From contig CAXIPT010000007.1 in NCBI GenBank assembly GCA_964030475.1, positions 3,108,463 to 3,172,462 on the forward strand: 64,000 nt of DNA. The letters run 5' to 3'. The notes under the pieces are model-generated. The model was not told the DNA's origin. It did not search any database and saw nothing but the letters and a program-made list of their open reading frames with translations. Positions within the stretch are counted from its first letter, which is position 1; each line of letters opens with the position of its first letter. Source of the stretch: Tethya wilhelma. Taxonomy: Eukaryota; Porifera; Demospongiae; Tethyida; Tethyidae. The position numbers and the translations under genes are program-made. This document shows, piece after piece, positions 57,601 through 64,000 of the stretch.

Positions 57601-59766
57601 TGGAGCTACAAAAGAAGATAGGTATATAAAAAGAAAAGAACTTATCTTACTGTATGTCGATAAATCTCAACTATTATCTGTATATTGTTACCTGGAGTAA
57701 CTGTCACTTGCCATCCAGCAGTCTCTGAGCCCAAATCATTGGTGGCAGTGCAGTTGAACTGGCCTTCATACTCTTGGGGTATACTACAAACCTCCAGTAC
57801 AGACTGCACCATATCAATGCCTTGCTCGCTCACAATAGAATCGTAGACGGTCACTAGAGCAGATGTGTCGTTATTCACCTCCACGCCACTACCCATGCTC
57901 CACGAGATACTGGGCAGAGGGTTGCCATAAGTGACGCAAGTCATGAGCACCGTGCTTCCCTCATTCACCGTCGTATCGCTAGGTCTTATGGTCAGTTCAG
58001 CACTCACTGGTGGTGAAACCAAAGAGAGGGACCAGCTGGAGCTGTCATTGCCGACAACGTTGGTGGCCGTGCAGGAATACTCTCCCACTCTGTCCAACTG
58101 TACACTGCACACTTCAAGGATAGACTGGGTGTAGTTGAATCCACTCTCGCTGACAAAGGAGGTATAAACGTTGAAAAGCTCCGATGTATCGTCAACCGGG
58201 CTTCCATCCTTGAAAAAGGATATCGTTGGCTGGGGGGTGCCGTACGCCACACAGGTCATGAGGACAGCACTGTTGTACTCTACGGACTGGTTCTGGGAGA
58301 CAATGACCAACTCGGGGGCTAGTGGTTCGAACGTCAGTTCGAGAGTCCAAGATCGTGATACCATTCCAGCGTTGTTGGAGGCCGTGCAATTGTACACACC
58401 AGTCATCTCAACTCCGATGCTGCATACCTCCAAAATGGACTGAACGAAGCCAATTCCACCTTCAGTGAGCATCTCGGTGGTGATAGTGACTAAAGCAGAA
58501 CTGTCGTCCACTGGTTGTCCATCTATGGTGAAGCCGATGGAAGGAGGAGGGATGCCGGTGGCCACACACGCCATGAGGACGGTGCTGCCATACTCCACGG
58601 TGCTGCTCTTGGGAATGATGGCCAGTTCAGGTAGGACGTTGGTGATGGTCACGTTCCACGACCGAGTGTTGGAGCCCAGGCTGTTACTAGCAACACAAGA
58701 GTAGGTTCCCGATGTGAGTAGTGTCACACTGCACACCTCCAATATGGCTTGAGCGAAAGTGGCACCGCCTTCAACGATGAGTGTTTGGTTGATGTTCACC
58801 AGATCGGAGGCATCGTCCACTGGTATGCCATCCTTCATGAAGGTTATTGAAGGCAATGGGACACCGTACGCCACACAGGCCATGAGTACAGTGCTGCGAA
58901 GATCCACAACCTTACTCTCGGGGACTATAACCAGCTCGGCTGCTTGAGGAAGGGTACTCAGTGACAGAGTCCACTGCTGAACAGACGTAGGACCAATACC
59001 GTTGGTGGCACTACAAGCATACTGTCCCACGTCTGCTTCAGTCACGCTGCAGATCTCAAGAATGGCCTCGGTGAAGATGACTCCATTCTCGGTGATTTGT
59101 GTCTGCATGATGGACACACGGTCTGAACTGACGTCTACAGGGGTTCCGTCCAGAGTGAAGTTGATAGTCGGGGTAGGCCAGCCATAGGCCACACACGGCA
59201 TCAGCACAGTGCTACCATACTCCACTGTATCGTTCTCAGACACTATGACCAGTTCAGAAGCTTGTGCACCAACCAGGGTAATGTTCCAACTGTTGGTATC
59301 AACAGTAGAGCCAGACACAGCTGTGCACGAATACTGTCCAACATCACCGACATCCACACTGCACACTTCCAGGATGGACTGAGCAAACGTGACTCCATTT
59401 TCAACGACATCCGTGGTAGTGATGTTGATCTTGGCCCCCGCCACTACAGCCTCACCGTCTAGAGACCAAGAGATGGTAGGTGGAGTGCTGCTTCCAGTGC
59501 CAGTGGTGGTTGCCACGCAGGCCATATACAGGGCACTGCCATAATCCACAGACGCTGAATCGGGAACTATCACAAGCTCCGCTTCTAAAATTCATATGTA
59601 TTATAGGAAAAATTTCAAGTTGTGAGCACATGGCTGATGCACACTCAATAACACAAACGAGGCACATGCAATAGCACAAACCTTGTCCAGTAGTCAATTG
59701 TATCGAACATATTATCGGTAGAAGGAACAGGAAGGCTAGCTTCTTTGAGACAGGAGCTCTTGCCAT
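34168..59766 (-). CDS. Gene F: giant adhesion GPCR, about 27 Ig, EGF, SEA-like, HormR-like, GAIN/GPS, 7TM; about 44 exons
   Basis: The signal exon is 59682-59766 ([20 protein letters not shown]). In order, on the minus strand: one exon with six Ig domains (57692-59584); eight two-exon Ig domains (50566-57605); Ig exons 49811-50116, 48996-49319, 48077-48391, 47259-47879 (two domains) and 46503-46817; two damaged Ig exons (45368-46280); Ig 44840-45175; EGF 42138-42257; Ig 41477-41736; SEA-like 41301-41392 and 40961-41136; HormR-like 40426-40650; Ig 39821-40132; Ig+EGF 39085-39519; Ig 38669-39009; SEA-like 38492-38589 and 38218-38426; HormR-like 37742-37983; GAIN 37022-37135, 36862-36956 and 36364-36781; GPS+TM1 35865-36163; TM 35213-35466, 34992-35058 and 34168-34894. 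Without the damaged pair the exons sum to 11175 nt, exactly 3725 codons. This supports one gene. Probable adhesion receptor with autoproteolysis at the GPS. Confidence 0.78.
36000..36110 (-). other. GPS autoproteolysis motif of gene F
   Basis: The sequence [11 protein letters not shown], then [15 protein letters not shown], has the conserved W, paired cysteines and the HL|T cleavage tripeptide of an adhesion-GPCR GPS. Cleavage between L and T would free the N-terminal Ig ectodomain and leave a short tethered agonist starting TSFAIVV. Cleavage competence is inferred from the motif. Confidence 0.88.
37320..37531. repeat. Palindromic MITE, CCGTATAGCTCC family (copy 4)
   Basis: An almost perfect palindrome in a gene F intron, with TACCGTATAGCTCC at the left and GGAGCTATACGGTA at the right, consistent with insertion at TA. 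Confidence 0.85.
42258..43460. other. Gene F intron sequence upstream of the nested gene
   Basis: No exon is seen. A stretch at 43190-43435 resembles 20634-20814 (a CAACTTCAGCACCCTGGTTT-like block, then GGTCAAGTGT), so repeat DNA may supply the nested gene's 5' region. Confidence 0.45.
43461..44549 (+). CDS. DXD-type glycosyltransferase, single exon, nested in gene F intron
   Basis: A 362-aa type II membrane protein. It has a short basic N-terminus (MMKKTR), a signal anchor at about residues 7-24, a Ser/Thr-rich stem with N-glycosylation sites, then a catalytic domain. Visible motifs are IVHYVKLA (about 110-117), a [16 protein letters not shown] block (about 192-207) and SDFDVV with the DXD metal/nucleotide-sugar site at residues 211-213. 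This layout fits the Gly_transf_sug (DXD, alpha-1,4-galactosyltransferase-like) family acting in the Golgi; donor and acceptor are unknown. The gene is intronless, lies on the strand opposite gene F and is wholly inside its intron between an EGF exon and an Ig exon, which suggests a retrocopy or independent insertion. The start is the first ATG pair before the anchor. Confidence 0.75.
   Translation: MMKKTRIMILIGGLFAALPVAIVYHTTHQGPGDNPLASQISSIIHSSSNLEVLTKVKENTDQLLNVTLAHSLPSQPFNKTASKVNPGCITRKLIDYKTSKSETKYHHPPIVHYVKLAPNLTTSGVELTFRDYIAMMSAYKFLRPERILIHSNVKVSGKYFDLSQQWNGTTVLAHKVVRRIHLNKKRVRYVQHAADYIKISQVLKHGGLVSDFDVVIINGTRLKEQQRNSECIIAQQNTIPNLGFVSCIKNSPLIQRWRDSYHDNFEPNGWLHNSAYVPLNILTQDQSVCYNIHLDDTVCTRPHYAIAKTQWLTHNGVPHWRIKTAAHYFLRQHMLPQDTELLASDTSLGEMIRYVFDYRVPW
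45368..46280 (-). pseudogene. Two damaged Ig-domain exons of gene F beside an assembly gap
   Basis: Exon 45368-45678 reads as an Ig domain only across three frames: an [10 protein letters not shown] part, an [19 protein letters not shown] part, then [16 protein letters not shown]. It is 311 nt, not a multiple of three. The next one (45959 to the gap) begins [20 protein letters not shown] and then meets stops and frame changes. The 19-N gap and a long (GT)n tract abut it. Sequencing or assembly indels are as likely as real decay. Skipping both exons keeps the gene F frame. Confidence 0.6.
46281..46460. repeat. (GT)n microsatellite next to gap
   Basis: A long GT-dinucleotide tract with interruptions, immediately after the 19-N gap at 46262-46280. 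Confidence 0.92.
46874..47068. repeat. Palindromic MITE, CGGGAAATTTTCG family
   Basis: TTACCGTAGATCGGGAAATT at the left pairs loosely with AAATTTCCCTATCTATAG at the right, in a gene F intron. Confidence 0.55.
48591..48648. repeat. (CT)n microsatellite
   Basis: Perfect CT dinucleotide run in a gene F intron. Confidence 0.95.
49429..49518. mobile_element. MULE-type MITE, about 90 bp
   Basis: The ends TAGCCTTATTCCCAGGCTCC and, inverted, GGGAATGAGGCTA. The flanks ATGTGCATA and ATGTACATA form an imperfect 9-bp duplication. Same family as 54346-54436. Confidence 0.65.
51440..51673. mobile_element. Diverged MULE-type MITE
   Basis: CTTGTTCCCAGG near the left is inverted as CCTGGGAACAAGG at the right, matching the family at 54346-54436 with more divergence. 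It lies in an intron of the Ig array. Confidence 0.45.
52418..53308. mobile_element. Inverted-repeat DNA element, about 890 bp, in gene F intron
   Basis: Two arms of about 285 bp (52418-52705 and 53022-53308) are near-perfect inverted copies, starting AATAGTCCTTTTCACGTAAAGC-like at both ends. Each arm holds the same open frame of about 75 codons ([20 protein letters not shown]...), with few differences. The roughly 315-bp centre has no long frame. No transposase is recognised, so it is probably a non-autonomous foldback element that inserted between two Ig units. Confidence 0.8.
54346..54436. mobile_element. 91-bp MULE-type MITE with 9-bp target duplication
   Basis: The ends TAGCCTTGTTTCCAGGCTCC and, inverted, TAGCCTCGTTCCCAGGCTCC. 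Flanked by perfect AGGCTATGA at 54337-54345 and 54437-54445. Confidence 0.85.
54900..55155 (+). repeat. Dispersed repeat with ACAGACAGAC tail
   Basis: The longest copy of the family also at 14205-14420 and 23214-23365; it contains AAGTACCATCAATTTTGTTG and a CACAGACAGATAAACAGACA tail. In a gene F intron. Confidence 0.55.
55866..56494. mobile_element. DNA element with CTTAAGGTTACGG ends, about 630 bp
   Basis: The left end CTTAAGGTTACGG is inverted at the right end (CCGTAACCTTAAG). An internal pair, GGGCCAGATCT (about 56047) and AGATCTGGCCC (about 56195), is also inverted. It lies between the two halves of one Ig domain of gene F. No transposase recognised. Confidence 0.7.
57692..59584 (-). other. 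Single exon encoding six Ig domains of gene F
   Basis: 1893 nt, phase 1 to 1. Each domain starts with a PELVIV- or AELVIVP-like strand, has a MxCVAYG cysteine motif, an ILEVCSV/ILEICSV segment and a Y-x-C closing motif. These are the most membrane-distal domains. Unlike the array that follows, the six have diverged from one another. Confidence 0.88.
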
Positions 59767-60550
59767 CCTGAACTTCGTGTATTAGAGAGGGAAAAAAAAT
59801 GAGGGCGCTTGTCTCCACCTTGTGGTTTTATAGGCACGCAAAACTGCGCATGCTCAGTAAACTTTTTAAAAAAACTTGCATTTTTCCTGAAACTTTTCTA
59901 GTAGACTGGTAGATGACTTTGAAATGTGATTATTTTTTCACTTGAAAATAAACTTATAAGTTAACTTAGAATCACGATTGAAATTATCTGATCTAAATCA
60001 CAAAATCGGTATAGATGTCTATACCACTTTTGCTTTTGCAAAAGTTCTTGTTCAGTAGAAACAGCACTCAGTGCCACTTCATCCTCTGATAATATTCGCA
60101 ACTCTGAAAAATCAGTTATTCTCAAATTCTTCAAGTGCCCGTCGTCCTATCTTCCAATAAGTCATCTTCATCGTGTCTATCATCCTTGCTGGATTGATGC
60201 TGATCATGTTAATTCTACTGCATGCCTTGTTTCCAAGTCTAATAGTCTTGCATGTGGACACACTAGCTTGTTCCATTTCTGCCTACCATGCAGGTTGTTC
60301 CATAATCATTATTGACTATGTTTTTTGAGTTAATTTTTTTTTTTGCTAACAAACATTCCAGTGTCAATGTATTGTGTAGCATGTGCAATGGGGTATGCAG
60401 TCATTGATCTATTTATATGAAGGCTACATTGCAGAGTCACCACACATGCAGTGGGTACAAGTAGGAGTTCTGGATCTGTTGTAGCTTGATCATACGGTCA
60501 AGTTGCACAAAAAACTTAGCTGTAGATCTAACTAGACACATTTTGAAAGC
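59767..60550. other. Shared intergenic region between divergent genes F and H
   Basis: About 780 bp separate the two start codons. It holds the gene F TATA box and, for gene H, a CTATTTATATGAAG sequence near 60407-60420 that may act as a TATA element. No other feature is seen. Confidence 0.5.
59826..59832 (-). promoter_or_regulatory. TATA box of gene F
   Basis: The minus strand reads CTATAAAACC about 60 bp upstream of the start codon. Confidence 0.55.
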
Positions 60551-62172
60551 ATGAGTCAGGCTCAATTTTGGTTTGCCATCCTGATTGGAACCAGTGTGGT
60601 AACATCTCAAACACCAAGTGGTAAGTGAATAACTTTTAATAATGTCTAATAAGCTATTATAACACATAATAATACTGGCTCATGGGTTGAACCTGCAAGC
60701 CCCATGAAATACTGGCAAGCATCAACAGTTGTACCTGTAAGAAATCACAGTTCATAAGATTAAAACAGTTTACATCCCATGCAAACACTACAGCTATACA
60801 GAATATATGCATGCTGGTTATAGTTATTAAATTCTTGCATAGTATGTAGTTGCCTTATATTGGTCATACAGACAGTGATATTATATATAGTATATGTTTA
60901 GAATCTATTAATTTGGCATTGATTCTATTTAATAAATACACACCTATGGATTATTATTACTTCCTGGTGTTATTTGAGGCCAAGCCATGAACAAATCTGC
61001 ATGTCAGCATGGTGTCGTTATTCAAGTCTTAGTCATTGTGACTCAATTAATGAGCCATTTTCACTTCAAATAATATTATATGCACTCCTCCAGTCTTTAT
61101 CACAGCACAACTGCCATATAGGACTACAAGTGATAACTAATTTTAATTGTTTTCATCGGTGTTGTTTATACAGTTTCTGTGAAGATGATAGTTGCACCAG
61201 TAACCAAGAATGTGACGTTGATTGACACAAGACACATTTGGAAATGTGTTGCTCTAGGCAAAAATCATCTTCATATCACTTGGAATAGAAATGGAGTCGA
61301 ATTGGCACCCGAAGGGTTGTTCAGCTCAGTGTTTGAGAGGGGAGGCATTGCATTCACTCAATCCACACTGGAGGTTTGTGTCAGTGACACAACCANGAGG
61401 TGTGCAGTGTGGAGACAACGGACAGTGGAGAGTACAGCTGTATTGTTGAGAGTGGAGACACCTCTGACACAGAAGTCACTCAGCTAACAGTGATAGATAA
61501 CACAGGTTTGTAGTGCATGCATGGTATATAGCCAGTAGATAGTGATCAAATTATTGGTTAAATTTTGTGTTCAGTCCCAGCTGAAGTTGTTGTCCTGACA
61601 TCTAATTCCACTGTTGACGTTGGATCCACTACCTTGATAACATGTGTTGGATATGGCTACCCTACTCCTACCATCTCTTGGGAGAGGAGTGGTGTCAGTC
61701 TCATGAATGACACAAGGGTAGGTAGTTTGTCCATTTTCACAATTTTGTGATAACTATATAGCTTGAGAATCAGGCATCTATTAATTTTTCCTCTCTCTCA
61801 GGTCACCATCTATGAGGAGCTAGTGACAGAAGGAGGTCTGACATTTGTCCAGTCCATCTTGGAGGTGTGCAGTGTGGAGACAGTGGACAGTGGAGAGTAC
61901 AGCTGTATTGTTGAGAGTGGAGACACCTCTGACACAGAAGTCACTCAGCTAACAGTGATTGATAGCACAGGTATGTTAGTGTGTATTTTCCTTTATCCAC
62001 AACTTTAGCTGTAAGCAATTGTTCTATAGTTCCAGCTGAAGTTGTTGTCCTGACAACTAATTCCACTGTTGTTGCTGGGTCCACTACCTTGATAACATGT
62101 GTTGGATATGGCTACCCTACTCCTACCATCTCTTGGGAGAGGAGTGGTGTCAGTCTCATGAATGACACAAGG
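60551..62172 (+). CDS. Gene H: Ig receptor gene, 5' part only, with an internal assembly join
   Basis: The signal exon 60551-60620 (MSQAQFWFAILIGTSVVTSQ) matches those of genes E and G. Exon 61174-61505 begins as a type A Ig domain (LIDTRHIWKCVALGKNH...STLEVCVSDTT), then after the N at 61395 turns into the second half of an array-type exon b (EVCSVETTDSGEYSC). The two parts meet at a shared LEVC-like position. Exons 61575-61717 (a), 61802-61970 (b) and 62030-62172 (a) follow and are nearly identical to the gene F array. The last a exon has no b partner in the remaining 1.8 kb. The true gene is probably longer, with collapsed sequence at 61395 and more exons beyond the window, or the 3' part was lost. 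Confidence 0.6.
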
Positions 62173-64000
62173 GTAGGTAGTTTGTATTTATATGTTTATG
62201 TGCATGACTCTGCTGGTTTTCTAAGTGTACCAGACAGCTAACTTACTGTAGCCCATTCATTTTTAAAAGGTTATCTCCTCTTTCAATGTACTATGAGCAC
62301 TAGTGTTTCCAAGACTCTAATTGTGATGATGAGTTTCTGCTCTCAAGGGATTGGGGCCTACTCAACTGCATTAGTTTGTGTGATGTAGTCACATACCCCA
62401 CACCCCATCTCTCTGTATCCATCTCCATCCATTGCTAAGCCTCACATGAGTACATATGTACATGGTACAAGGCCCCCCTCTATGTAGGATACTTATTGTA
62501 TACATAGCTATCACTCAATATACCTCCTGAGTGGTCTGAGAATGCTCCAAAGTTTGTACACTGTGCCACTCTTGTGAAAAAAGAAAGCTTATCTACTCAC
62601 CCATGGCCCATTGCATGTGTACAATGTCATGTATGTGGTCATCAGTGAGCATCAGTCTACTCTCAGACTGTAAATCTACTATTGTGAATTGTAAAGCGTG
62701 TGGGTGTGATACTGTTATTCCCCAAAGTGATTTGCCTACTCTAAACCCATCAGGTTTGGTATGAATAGCTTGAATGTGACATGTAGGAAAGACTATATAG
62801 CTGAGAATTAGCCGTCACAACTCATCAGGTCATGCGTGTACTCTAGACAACCTGGCGTTGCTGTATAGATCTGTATCGAATTTCTGCAACAGTTATTAAA
62901 ATAATTACTGTGCTAATAGTTGTTGTAGGATATGAAATAACATCTGAACACGACACTCTTAGACTAAGATTAGACTAAGATTAGACTAAGATTAGACTAA
63001 GATTAGACTAAGATTAGACTAAGATTAGACTAAGATTAGACTAAGATTAGACTAAGATTAGACTAAGATTAGACTGGTATGTGGTTTAGTGTACATTTCC
63101 TAGTTCTAGTTTGTTTTTATTTGCTCTGTCGTGCGTATGCTAAGTCTGTTAGCGTTTACTTGAGCCTTCGAATTCATTTGCTTGCTATAACTTGACCGTA
63201 TATCAACCAATGGATTTCAATATTTCAAGAAACAATGAACAATAAATTTTACATAGATTCTGATCATCCTTTATTAGTCAAAAAATCTCTGGAGAGTAGA
63301 CCAGTAGGATGCCTGTGATTTTAACACTGAAGAGGTCCAAAGTCTCTGATAATAACCACAGTAGCTTAGTTACCGTACCTACAGAATTTGAGTTTGTGTT
63401 TCTCTTCATGCCTGGACCCTGCTACTAGTGGGAGGAGGTCAGGCCTGACCTGTGCACAAAAATTTTGCTTTATTAATTAAATTCTTGTTCACTCCAGTGT
63501 GTACTATTTCATTATGATGATTTCTTACTTAAGTGAAAAGAATGTAATTAAACGTGTACAGTTAGTGCCAAAGGTCAAACTTGTTGACCCTCTTGGTACT
63601 TCATCGTACAGTTGGAGCAGGTTGTAGCCTGTTATTTGAAGACTTTGTGCACTCACAGCATTAAATTTATTGATTTCCAAATGAGGCTCTGATGCAAGGG
63701 GCTTGTAAGAGTTTAGCTATGTCACTTATGAAAGGGTCCATGGGGATTAGAATATCAAAGCATACTTGTGGTTAGATTGACAACAAACAGGGGGGGGGGG
63801 GGGGGNTGACAGATTCATTATAGATATACAGTTAACCTTCCTAGATTGAAATAATTATAGAGGAAAAGCGACTTAACAACTTGGCTCCACTTGTAGCTAC
63901 TCCATAGTTGCTGTCTCAAAATGGTATACATGAGTGTCAGGAGAGCCTATAGTGTGTGCGGGTGCTACCATAATTATTCTGGGATACAAAATGAACTTGT
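62173..64000. other. Non-coding flank with tandem repeats
   Basis: No exon is supported on either strand. It contains the 11-bp tandem repeat (62959-63075), a poly(G) run ending in an N (63791-63806) and unique AT-rich sequence. Confidence 0.6.
62959..63075. repeat. Tandem repeat, unit TTAGACTAAGA, about 10.6 copies
   Basis: Perfect head-to-tail copies of an 11-bp unit. Confidence 0.95.

Larger units (their letters stand above)
50566..57605 (-). repeat. Array of eight near-identical two-exon Ig domains in gene F
   Basis: Each unit has exon a (143 nt: [12 protein letters not shown] then [20 protein letters not shown]) and exon b (169 nt: [20 protein letters not shown] then EVCSVET-DSGEYSC). 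The a/b pairs are 57463-57605/57161-57329, 56957-57099/55611-55779, 55403-55545/55168-55336, 54071-54213/53804-53972, 53602-53744/53329-53497, 51951-52093/51692-51860, 51241-51383/51005-51173 and 50806-50948/50566-50734. Exon lengths are invariant. Exon sequences are almost the same in every unit, including synonymous positions, while introns vary from about 100 bp to over 1.5 kb and differ in sequence. Confidence 0.92.

Noticed and set aside
1..64000. CRISPR arrays, tRNA or rRNA genes, bacterial operons
   Set aside because: No spaced direct-repeat arrays, no convincing tRNA A/B boxes or cloverleaf, and the genes are spliced and eukaryotic.
62173..64000. Missing b-type exon partner for the last gene H exon
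   Set aside because: I searched by eye for the [16 protein letters not shown] coding string on both strands and found none.

Overview
The window is eukaryotic genomic DNA from an animal. It has spliced genes with GT-AG introns, multi-Ig adhesion receptors, ependymin-like secreted proteins and many small palindromic transposons. I infer a non-bilaterian metazoan, most likely a demosponge, from the gene mix and the modest intron sizes; the sequence alone does not prove this. Six N gaps (13789, 24267, 41470, 46262-46280, 61395, 63806) mark draft-assembly joins, and some sit inside genes.

Layout: (1) 1-13.1 kb is mostly housekeeping, on the + strand: SPRING1 (SREBP regulator), RPS28 (ribosomal protein eS28), ATG10 (autophagy E2-like enzyme) and the first exon of a CCCH zinc-finger gene. 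One ependymin-like gene on the minus strand sits inside this block. (2) 15.4-24.9 kb carries two more minus-strand ependymin-like genes: one complete at 194 aa, one without a visible last exon. A stray exon-1 fragment lies at a gap. (3) 25.9-62.2 kb is a cluster of immunoglobulin-domain receptors. Gene E (939 aa) has five Ig domains joined directly to seven transmembrane helices. Gene G (521 aa) has four Ig domains, a Ser/Thr stalk and one transmembrane helix. Gene F is a giant adhesion GPCR spanning 25.6 kb with about 44 exons: about 27 Ig domains, 2 EGF, 2 SEA-like and 2 HormR-like modules, then GAIN/GPS and 7TM. Gene H is a partial gene on the + strand, head to head with gene F. A single-exon glycosyltransferase gene lies on the + strand inside an intron of gene F. 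(4) 62.2-64 kb is non-coding and repeat-bearing.

The Ig cluster is the notable system. The same kinds of extracellular Ig modules are attached to three different membrane architectures. Eight tandem two-exon Ig domains in gene F are almost identical to one another and to the domains of gene H on the other strand, although their introns differ. The membrane-distal domains share an extra cysteine. All domain exons are phase-matched, so domains or half-domains could be skipped or shuffled in frame. This resembles a self/non-self or adhesion recognition locus, but that role is inference.

Exon models were built by hand from splice sites and reading phase. Phase sums close exactly for SPRING1, RPS28, the two complete ependymin genes, E, G and F (F when its two damaged Ig exons are left out), which is the strongest internal support.
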